This document shows positions 9,893 to 19,137 of a stretch of DNA of 64,000 nt, one piece after another; positions within the stretch are counted from its first letter, which is position 1, and the number at the start of each line of letters is the position of its first letter. This DNA comes from Melastoma dodecandrum. Lineage: Eukaryota; Streptophyta; Magnoliopsida; Myrtales; Melastomataceae. The position numbers and the translations under genes were made by a program. The notes under the pieces are model-generated. The model ran no database searches and had not been told where the DNA came from. It was given only the letters and a program-made list of their open reading frames with translations. The DNA is taken from assembly GCA_029817715.1 (NCBI GenBank), contig JARUPY010000539.1, positions 4,067,501-4,131,500 of the forward strand, given 5' to 3'.

Positions 9893-12512
9893 ATGGATTG
9901 CGGGAGCAAAACTGGGTCAGACCCAGATTCACCCAGTTCTTCCCATTTGGCCATCGATATCGGAGGTGGGTTTCCCGTCATCTCTCTCTCTCTCTCTCTC
10001 TGGCGTTCTTCCATCGACGCATCTTGTTTCGCTTCATTCTTTGGACGTATGGACGGCTTCCGCTGTTGTTACCTGGCAATGCTTTTCCTGTACCGGCTGC
10101 GAGATGATTCTCCGTGTATCTGAACTTATGCCCGGGGGGAGGGGGATTTATTTTTTGGCAGGTTCTTTGATCAAATTAGTGTACTGTTCGAGGGGTGGTG
10201 GCGAGTCGGCCGCGGATGAAAATTGTTGTTCTTCAACACAGAGCGCGAGGATATCCAATGGCATCAGTTTTCATTCTCTTCAAGGTGGGAAGCTTCGCTT
10301 TGAGATGTTCGAGACTAGCAAAGTAGCTGACTGTATGGAGTTTATTCGTTCCAAGAAAACTGATTTCGGAGGTTAGGAATTCCTTCCTCTTTTTTCCATA
10401 TTTATTCTAGTAATGACTTTTGCTGTTTACAAGTAGTTGTCAGTTCTATATGGTTTCGGGTTTAGGGGTTTCTTCATCTGACCAGCATTTTCTAAAACCA
10501 TGTCGAATATCAGTCGCTTCTGACTTTGAGGGCATCGTGTTTTTTAAATTACTTTAGGCGGCTGGCATCTCGAGGGTTCTAAAGAGAAGAATTTTATCAA
10601 GGTATATGTTATATTGTAGTCGGACAATTACTGTAGAAGATCTTAAGGCTCGTGGGCTAGAATGTTACTGACCCCATGATCCTTTGCAAGTAGGCAACTG
10701 GAGGTGGAGCCTACAAATTCGCAGATCCTTTTAAAGAGCAGCTTGACATCGTACTTGATAAACAAGATGAAATGGACTGTCTTGTGGCTGGAGCAAATTT
10801 TCTGCTGAAGGTCGTTACTGCTGAACAGTTGCATATTTGACCACTTTTTTGTTGAAATACTTAGGTCCCTCTTTCCCCATTGATGTGCTTTATAGTCTGG
10901 AGAAATTACCGGAAACCAATGTCTATGCCTGCACGGTGGTTGTTATAATATCTTTTACTATGCATCAGAGATACTTTGTTGTTTCATTGGGTTATTGACT
11001 CGAAGAGATCTCTTCTGTGAATGCACCATTCATACAATATTTCTGAACTTAATGCGGCTACGAAGAATCTCTTATTGAAACCTTCTTTTATTTGTTAATG
11101 GTTTGGTAGGCTGTCCATCGTGAAGCTTTCACCTAAAGGGATGGTGTGAAAGACTTTGTCCAGATCAATGAGAAGAATTTATTTCTTTATCTTCTTGTGA
11201 ATATTGGTTCTGGTGTTAGCATGATTAAGGTTAGTCTCCATTACTATTTTCTCTAAGCCATCTCTACCCTGCTCCTTGCTAAATGAAATTCTTTCGCCAT
11301 TGTGCATGACGGTGGAAGGTATTGGCAAATTTGAATGCGTTAGTGGGACAAGTGTGGGCGGCAGCACTTTTTTGGGTTTGGGTAAACTTTTGACACAACC
11401 GAAAAGGTTTTCTTCTTCTCCTTCACTTATTTTTTTGATAAGTTCCTTCACTTATTTTATCTAGTATTATTTGGATGCTAACGTAAAATCCGAATTTCCA
11501 GTTTCGATGAGTTGCTGGAGTTGAGCCACAGAGGGAATAACAGAGTAGCTGATATGCTGGTTGGTGACATTTATGGTGGAAATGACTGTCATCAGGTATT
11601 ACATTTTCGTGAGGCTTTTCTCCTGAAAATGGTTATAATCTCACTACCCTTTATATTGACTCTCAATTCTCAAATAGCATGGGCTCTCTCCTTCAAACGA
11701 CAATGTAACATATTAGTCGGGGAAACGGATAAGCTGCTCACTGACACGGTTGATTTCTATTGTCATAGATCGGTCTTGCATCTACCAATATTGCCTCTAG
11801 CTTTGGGAAAGCGATTTCGGATAATAAAGAGCTCCATGAATACCAGCCTGAGGATATCTCCCGTTCTCTTTTAAGAATGATCTCTAATAATATCGAACAG
11901 GTTTCTGAGCAGCTTTGTTTCCTTTTTCATTTTCTTGATTATCAGTGTGCATAAAAATATAGCCCCTTAATTGCCCCGTGATTCCTGTCAGATTGTGTTA
12001 TGTGGTTCCTATCAGTTCATCAAGATGGAATTATTTGATATTCATGTTCATCTTCTTATTTTCAGATCTCTTACTTGAATGCATTGAGATATGGACTAAA
12101 GAGGATCTTCTTCGGTGGATTTTTCATTTGTGGTCATGCTTACACCATGGACACAATCTCCGTCGCTGTCCATTATTGGTAACTTACCTGCAGCTTTTTT
12201 CTAAGTTATTGGGCCGTACCCTACTTGATCGACGTGTCTTTTGGTTTCTGCTTTTTGACAAGTTGGTATGTGATTCTTGGCCTTCTGGCAAATGCATTGT
12301 GGTCATGAATATGTAACCTATTCTTTGAGTTCTGCCTGGTTATTCCCTAGTTTGTCACAATGAGATGCTTCTATAGACGTCAGTTCTTCTTCCACAGGTC
12401 AAAAGGTGAAGCAGAAGCATTGTTTTTGCGACATGAGGGTTTTCTTGGCGCGTTAGGTGCATTGATTTACAATATAGATAAAAGCAGTTTACTCCAAGGT
12501 CAGATTTCCTGA
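9893..12512 (+). pseudogene. type II pantothenate kinase (PANK), probable pseudogene
   Basis: PANK phosphorylates pantothenate in the first step of CoA synthesis. Exons found, in phase to exon 5: 9893-9965 (ends AIDIG), 10162-10371 (GSLIKLVY...FETSKVADCMEFIRSKK), 10558-10601, 10694-10810 (ATGGGAYKFAD...DEMDCLVAGANFLLK), 11110-11229 (YLLVNIGSGVSMIK), 11312-11406 (FECVSGTSVGGSTFLGLGKLL), 11502-11595 (ADMLVGDIYGG), 11769-11900 (ASSFGKAISDNKEL), 12066-12178 (ISYLNALRYGLKRIFFGGFF), 12398 to the TGA at 12510. Damage: an in-frame TAA at 11134-11136 (codon 157), and the acceptor before the exon at 11312 reads ACG instead of AG. The C-terminal DUF89 half present in PANK2-type proteins is absent, so this may derive from a kinase-only PANK1-type gene. 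One substitution would explain the stop, but two independent lesions argue for a pseudogene. Confidence 0.8.
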
Positions 12513-12989
12513 AAGTTCGTGTTCAGTCAGCTGTGTTCCTGGTGCATGTTCCGGCAGTCACATTAGCAGCTTTTGCTTGGGTTTGTGGTTGGTGGCTCTG
12601 GCTTCTATCCCGAAACATTATTCTCTTTAACTTGTGCATCTACTCTTAGATAATGATTTTGATGATGGTGGTATAGGAAAAGTTACGAACATATAAGTCG
12701 TGGTCTGCGGGAAGATGTCGTCATGAATGACTGTTTACCCTGGATACATCTGTTTGATACAGAGTGGACTGAGATTCACAAGTTGTTTGGATAGAGAGTA
12801 TTCCCCGACCGAAAATGTTCAACCCTTGACTGATAGTTACTGTAATAAAGGATCAAGAACATACTGAGAAGCCTTTCTTAAGAGCCTGGCTTTATTAGAA
12901 AACAGTTTTGGCTCATCTGGTTCGTTCTTACTCAAAAAAAGGATCTCTTTTCAAGACAAGTCGGCCACAACGATGGTGATGATGACCTC
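12513..12989. other. convergent spacer between PANK remnant and nucleoredoxin
   Basis: A possible further PANK exon trace (SYEH...-like) lies at about 12677-12740, after which no homology continues. The rest holds the 3' untranslated regions of the two convergent genes. Confidence 0.4.
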
Positions 12990-14968
12990 TTAGCTGGAAC
13001 TTGGGTCTTTGCGGCAGGTATCGCCTTCACATGTCCATCCTTGTTTAGGATCATTTCTTGTACCTCCATTTTCTGACGCTTCTTCATCCATCTTAAGGCA
13101 GCAGCTGGGGTGGAGATCGAAATTGCATGGTTTACAGCGAAACGACCAGCGAAATCCTGCTTCCCTGCACTCACCGCACATAAATGCATAGCGTCGAGTC
13201 CTGACAAGCTCGTGTTGACCATGAATCTCATGCCTTAGCTTCTCAGGCCAACTCTTTGCCTTCCCCTCGAGTTCCTCGTCCAGGGGCTTCAGATGATCTT
13301 CTGTGAAGGGATACGCAACTGCACCATAAATGGTTAGAAGTGCTCGAGCTTCTTTAGTGACTGTCTGGCCGTTGGGGTTGATGACCACAGCAGAAGGAAT
13401 GCCGCTTATTCTAAATTTCTTGAGCAAGAATGGATGTCTTGGATCCCCAAATGGGAATGCCAGCCAGGGCATGGTCGAGAAGTAATCATCGAATGACGCT
13501 TGGTCATGGTCTCTCGAGATGAAGATGATTTCAAATGTATCGTCCTTGTTCTTAATGTCGTTGTACGCTTCTGTGAGTTTTGGCAGGAAAGCTCGGCATG
13601 GAAGGCACCAATGTGCTGAGAAATATAGCAGTATGTTCTTCCCAGCTAGTTGAGAAATCGGTATCTGGTAGAAAGGCAGAAATCAGGGGGGGTGTTAGGA
13701 AAGAAATCCAGATGACAAAAGCTATACCTTGGATCCTGTTCGGTTGATGACGAAATCATGTTCACTTAAGGTCAACACCGACTCTAATGTCTCCGCAGCC
13801 ATCCTAGCCTTTGTAACAGCACCCAGTTCGAGGAGCTTGCCAGTTGTGAAAGGATATGCCTCGATACCATGTTCTTCAATAAGCTCGGCGACGTTTTGGT
13901 TTAAGGTTTTGCCATCACGTCCGATGATGGTTAGTGTTGGAAGAGTCCTGATTTCAAAATAATTGGAGAGCCTCGTACAGGTCTTATCGCCAAACGGCAC
14001 GGCTGGCCAAGGGATGGTTTTGAATCCTTGTCTGAAGTCCTCCTCTTGGTTGTCAAGAGGTACCAAGACAATCTCGAAATCATCTACCGTCTCCTGAAGT
14101 CTGGCATGGTAGTCTATCAACTTTAGTGTGAACTCTTTGCTCACCCTGTGACCGTGAACCGAGAAGTAGATGCCGATGGTCTTCCCAACAAGTTCTGATA
14201 CTGGAACCTGTCATTTTCGACTTGATATTTCAACTCCGGATTGGACCAAGATTGACGATGTTGAAAGGGCAGGGACTTTACCTTGTTTCCTTTGTTTGTT
14301 ACCAAATAATCACGAGATTTCGAAACAAGCATGGGGATCAAGGACTGATTTGCCTTAGCATCTTCCTCTTCTTGTGTGAGGGAATCTATCCTTTCCGCAG
14401 TAAATGGGTAGGCATCAGCCCCATAGTCTCGGATGAGCGAGAGTCCTTGCCTTGTCAATACATTACCCATCTGGTCGAGGATTGTGATGTGAGGGATTGT
14501 CTTCACACCGAACATGTCCTTAAGGTGCTTAACTGTGGTCTCGTCAGAGGACGGAATCGTAAGCCATGGCACTGTGGATAAAAACTTGTTGAAAGACTCC
14601 TCTGTTTCGTCGGAGGGGACGATGATAACCTCAAAGTCGCCTCCAGGGGAAAGGGCCTCATAAACTTCACATAATACAGGGGTGAATCGGGAGCATGGAC
14701 CGTCCAGTGAATCAGAAAAGTACAGGCAGATAATCTTCCCGGCCAAGTATTGGATCTGGACCTGGAAAAACATGGGGAAGAAACATAAGCTATAGCTCGT
14801 CTGATCCATGTCCAATACAGATGAAGTCGATGGAACCTGGTTGCCATTGCTTCGGATAAGGAAATCCCGATCCCCGGAAGAAAGAAGGCTCGGGATATCC
14901 TTTAGAGCGCATCGTGAGTTCACGAAGGCCATTTCCTTCTCGAAGTTCTCGTGCAGTTTCCTCAGCAT
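12990..14968 (-). CDS. NRX1: nucleoredoxin (three thioredoxin-like domains plus C-terminal zinc finger)
   Basis: Four coding exons: 14837-14968, 14282-14761, 13728-14207 and 12990-13664. All are GT-AG and in phase, giving 588 residues, near the ~580 usual for plant NRX1. NRX1 is a nuclear/cytosolic thiol-disulfide reductase that protects antioxidant enzymes such as catalase. Domains: thioredoxin-like 1 (about 45-200), 2 (about 205-360), 3 (about 365-520), then a DC1-like Cys/His finger (MCGEC...CKPCNFDLHPSCC). Only domain 3 keeps WCLPC (residues 383-387). Domain 1 has LDGPC (63-67) where the family has WCGPC, and domain 2 has no cysteine pair. Each thioredoxin unit starts on an exon boundary after a G/TGxxV-type lead, the exon-per-domain arrangement typical of the family. 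The start is the first in-frame ATG; a shorter form from Met13 is possible. Confidence 0.9.
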
Positions 14969-15296
14969 TCTCCACGGCTGGGGAGGGGATTATATAGCAC
15001 TCAGCTCGTTGTATCCATCTGTGGTCTGTCCATCGATGGCCCCGTCGTGGCCGTAACACATGTCAACGCGGCAAGACAACCCGATTGAACCAAATCTTGC
15101 GATAAATTTGATGAGTAAGTGCTGGCCTTTCTTTCTAATGCTGGTGGCCCGAAGGCAGACAAAAGTCAGGACAAGAAAATTTGATTATGAGCCGAAACGG
15201 ATGCCGATGGTGAACACGACAGATTGGGATGCCGGCCAAGCAGGGATTCATCTTTCCCTTCAATATGTGTTCAACGTAAGAAATAAGAATGGTCTG
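14969..15296. other. nucleoredoxin upstream region
   Basis: About 330 bp between the nucleoredoxin start codon and the solo LTR; it must hold the leader and the native core promoter. No other gene seen. Confidence 0.5.
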
Positions 15297-17262
15297 TGTT
15301 GAATATAGGTTTTGATAATGAGCCTTACCTTTTATATAACAGAAGTCAAGCATCTTCTCATGACTTGTTGTAAGCAATATTTTTGTAATTAAATGATTGT
15401 TTAATTACGAAATGAAAATGATTTGGTCAAGATATTAGTATGATCGAATTAAACAGATTACTTTTACAAATAACCCCATTAGGGATAATATTTTTCATAA
15501 AAGGAATATAATCTTCTATATATGGAAAGTTTCTGTAAGGTTAACCTTATGTGGTGTTGTACGACCCCATATGACCGTTATTTGGGATGTCAATCATTAC
15601 CATATGTCTAGATACATTCATTTGAATGTGCTGAACAGAATGGTTTCGGTTTCAACTCATATGGAAGTTAATCTTTGATTATTTCCATTTATAGAAGGTT
15701 GCTGACCAGATTCAGCCACAACCTTCTGTAGCGATGTATGCATGGGAATTATATCATATCTTAATCTTAATTGATATGATTTAATTACCTAAACGTATAT
15801 ATGCATGGGAATGACGTTTTTGTTAATTAATTATTTTATTTTATCTGATTGCTCGGTTTCCTTGTTTTGCAGAAGGATGATCGTGCAATTCTTTATTCTT
15901 TCACTTAGACAATTCTTATATAAATAAAGGCACTCAGCCACGAATCCAAGTGTAACTTTTTCATTATTTCTAAGAGCGTGTGCTGAGAGCTTGTATCTTG
16001 TTCGTTCGAGTTTGAGTTAGTCATACGAGGAGCGTTAGCTGCGGAAGGCTGCATCATTGGTGAAATTTTTGGGAGAGTGACTCGGGAGCCACGAAGGACT
16101 CGGTTGGAAGCTGCAGAGATGTTGGTGGGAAGCGCAGCTGGAGACAGATGTGGCCAACGTGCAGTGAGTCGGAGAAAAGAGCAGAAGGTGAGGGACTAAC
16201 CAGCTTCTGTGGTGTAGCGTTCTGTGGGCAGGTTAGCCTTGGGCAAGGGTTTTGCGTTTGCTTAGCCGCAGTCTCGAGGGACCACACAGGAAATCCTTGG
16301 GCAAGGGCTTGGTGTTTGCTCAGTCGAGATCTCGAGGGATCGCGCAAGGGAAGTCACAGCTGGGTGCTGTACAGGTGGAGACGCCGCCAGAGTGAAAAGT
16401 CTCGGAGGAAGTCATGGCAGGTCACTATGCAGGAGAGGACACAGCCTGAGAGATGGAACAAAACTTATTTTCAAATCTTGTATTTGATTTGTCGGATATA
16501 ACTCGGAAAAGATTTCAAAATATCCGACATTGGTTACCTTGTTAGTCACTATAATACAGAACCTTACGGTCTGTGCTTTGAAATCCAGTCACCTTTGCTA
16601 CAGAACCTTACGATCTGTGCAGTAGAGGGTCGACATCTTTAGTACAAAACCTTTTAGGTATGTGCTATGAAATTAGTCATTTCTGATACAGAACCTTTTG
16701 ATCTGTAGAAGATTGACATCTTTGGTACTGAATCTTACGGTCTGTGCTTTGAAACTAAGTCATCTCTGGTACAGAACCTTTTAGGTCTGTGCTATAAAGG
16801 GTTGACACATTTGGTACAAAATCTTTTGATCTGTGCTATAGAGGGTTGACACATTTGATACAGAACCCTCTGATCTGTGCTGTGCAACTTACTCACTCTA
16901 GTACAGAACTTTCTAGTCTGTGCTTTGCCACTCAGTCTTCTGTTGTATAGAACCTTCTGGTATGTGCTATAAAAAGATCTATTGTTGATCACCTTATGTA
17001 ATTGTTATGAAGATAAGTCTGAGTGAATACCATCCAAATTCTGGGTGAAGAGTGGGCGTAAGAAGTTGCTGAACCACTGTAAAAAGTCTTGTGTGCATCA
17101 AACAAATCATGCAATCACTTTCGTACGTTCTGTCTTACAAAAACCTATATCTACGGTTCTGTTTTACAGAAGTTTCCTTTCGCTGCGGGGCTAATCGAAA
17201 AAGAGTTAAAATCCTCAATTGGAATTTAACACGAATTCACTCCCTCTTAGTGTACCAGTCTG
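15292..17262 (+). mobile_element. solo LTR, Copia SIRE/Maximus-like, with 5-bp target duplication
   Basis: The LTR is 15297-17257 (1,961 bp). It starts TGTTGAATATAGGTTTTGAT and ends CTCCCTCTTAGTGTACCA, and is flanked on both sides by GTCTG (15292-15296 and 17258-17262). The start and end sequences resemble long LTRs of SIRE-type Copia elements. A TATA motif (TATATAAATA, 15918-15927) marks the LTR promoter. No internal region, primer site or second LTR follows, so it is a solo LTR left by recombination between two LTRs. It sits about 330 bp upstream of the nucleoredoxin start, in the opposite orientation. Confidence 0.85.
16550..16975 (+). repeat. degenerate ~44-bp tandem repeats with hairpin-forming units inside the solo LTR
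   Basis: About ten units of ACAGAACCTTnnGGTCTGTGC type, spaced 37-47 bases apart (starts near 16556, 16600, 16642, 16689, 16726, 16771, 16816, 16859, 16902, 16947). In many units ACAGA and TCTGT are complementary, so each could fold into a short hairpin. The position is downstream of the LTR TATA box, in the R/U5 part. Confidence 0.75.
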
Positions 17263-18249
17263 AAATAAAAAACATTGTCATCAAAATTTTATTTCATTTT
17301 ACAAAATTTTAAAATTTATGGACTCGGAATAACTCCATGGCATATTAACGCAAAGGTTTTACATTTAGTATATATTAATCTCAAAGTTATTAAGAATATA
17401 AATTATTTCTCATTGTTTTAGGATTGAATGAGTTTTGTGGAGTTTTTTTCTGTCATCAAAATATTTGTAAAATAAGATTGTAAGTTATAAAATTCCTTAA
17501 TTAATATTTCTAAATTAATGTTTGAAATAGCGAATTAAATTTTTAACGAAATCGGTGTTTGAAAACATCGATTTGAAACTCTACGAGGGAAATCGATGTT
17601 TTTCTAAGAAAAATAAGTGAAACGTCGATTTTCTTAAGTACCGAAATGGTTGTTTTAAACAAGAATAAGAAGGATACAACAAATAAGGTCATTCCTCTTA
17701 AAGGCATTAGTAAGGAAATTTTGAAACTTAACAACCCGTAAAATATTTCGCGGACCGATAATTCCTCCTACTTTCTGGTCGGGTTTTTTGTCTCCCCCTG
17801 CTTTGCTCGCTTCTTTTGTGCCATTGTGTCGAAGAACCTGAGCGAACTGCGGCACATCAACCTCCTCTCGCCGTTCATACTAATGTCCCCGTCCCGTTTC
17901 ACCGATCGTGTTATGCAAACCGAGGCCCGGAACAGCATATGCTTCTTCATGCTGCAATCTCATTCAACGACTGCGACCAACAGTTGGTCGAAAATCCATC
18001 ACCCAAGAATCTCAAGCTCTCTCCTTTCTAGGCGCCTCCCTGCGCATGCATTTCATTTCCTTCTAATCTTCGAATCTTATCATGTCCGAATCGTTCTTAT
18101 ACGTCATGCCTTTTTGGCTCCTTACATCCATTCATCCTTCGCCTCCTCCACTCATCATCCTTAAGAAAGAACAATAAAAGACAACCTTAAGAAAGAAAAA
18201 CACATCCCAACCCGTCAATTCCCCAGTTCGTAGAATCCCTTCCACGGCG
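17263..18249. other. AT-rich spacer with short palindromic motifs
   Basis: Right of the solo LTR. 17520-17640 contains several direct and inverted copies of AACATCGATTT-like words. 17770-18170 is more GC-rich and could be the leader of the gene at 18250. No recognised coding sequence. Confidence 0.4.
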
Positions 18250-18495
18250 ATGTCGTTGCTCCCCCACCGCAGCAGCACCAGCAACAGCTCTCCATCATCG
18301 TACAGTAACAACAACCCCGACGGCGGATCCTACACGAAAGCCTCCGTCATCGTGGAGGTCATAATCCTCCTCTGCTCCATTGCTAGCTACTTCGGGTGCT
18401 TTTACGGCCACCGCTTTGAGAAGCCCAAATCTATGGCCCAGAAGAAGACCACCGTCGTTCCCCGGGAGAAAGAGAGCGATATCAAGTTTGGCTAA
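18250..18495 (+). CDS. hypothetical small single-pass membrane protein
   Basis: 81-residue frame that I do not recognise. It has a Ser/Asn-rich N-terminus (residues 1-28), one predicted membrane span (about 30-50, ASVIVEVIILLCSIASYFGC) and a basic tail. GC content and codon use look gene-like compared with the flanks. After its stop another frame (ending TGA at 18617-18619) continues with the ordered-looking GDLGGHKPVPNGGSGLNQ...ITFSV. A CTAACAG acceptor-like sequence sits at about 18493-18499. The true product may therefore be a spliced or frameshifted longer protein. The function is unknown. Confidence 0.45.
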   Translation: MSLLPHRSSTSNSSPSSYSNNNPDGGSYTKASVIVEVIILLCSIASYFGCFYGHRFEKPKSMAQKKTTVVPREKESDIKFG

Positions 18496-18619
18496 CAGGC
18501 CGGTGACGTATGGAGATCTCGGAGGGCACAAGCCAGTGCCTAATGGCGGCAGTGGCCTCAACCAAGGAAACAGAAGGAACTTTGATAGAGGCCCTGCCAT
18601 TACTTTCTCAGTCACGTGA

Positions 18620-19137
18620 TTGCTTAGGTCATGCGCATTTTGCAGAAACTCAACGAAACATAGCTTGTGCTGCAGTTCCCTGATCGTTGTTCTTAACGGT
18701 GGATAGAAATCTGTATGATGATTTGAGGAAAAGGTAAACAATAGCGAACAAGTGTAGGCGTTCGAATAACCTAAGTATAAACGATTCTGCAGATGATAGA
18801 TAACTTAAAGGATCTATCGAAGAGGTGAAGTTTGCTTTGCAGAGTTCCTTTAGTCGAAGTTAAAAGTGAAGACTCCCTTGAACATCCGGGTGATTCAATT
18901 ACATACAAAAATGACCACAAAAGAAAGCCTCATCAAGTCACTCTTCTATACTCGTATTCTCGCTTAACTTCGAGAAGCGTCTTCATCGGGTCTTCCTGCC
19001 TAATATCATCGAGGGACAGCTCGCTCGTTGTGCTCAGGCACTCTCACCACAAAGTTCAGTCGGAAGGAATAGGAACTATCCAAGAAGGGGATTTCATAGA
19101 ACCGGCACTCGGTGGATGCTCTAGAGCACAAAAGAAA
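18620..19137. other. spacer between small membrane protein and PERK 3' end
   Basis: Probably the two convergent 3' untranslated regions; nothing else recognised. Confidence 0.4.

Noticed and set aside
16054..16501. Open frames on both strands near 16.1-16.5 kb
   Set aside because: They lie wholly inside the solo LTR, which is non-coding.
17520..17640. Repeated AACATCGATTT-like words suggesting a regulatory palindrome array
   Set aside because: Copies are few and irregular; no support beyond local sequence similarity in AT-rich DNA.
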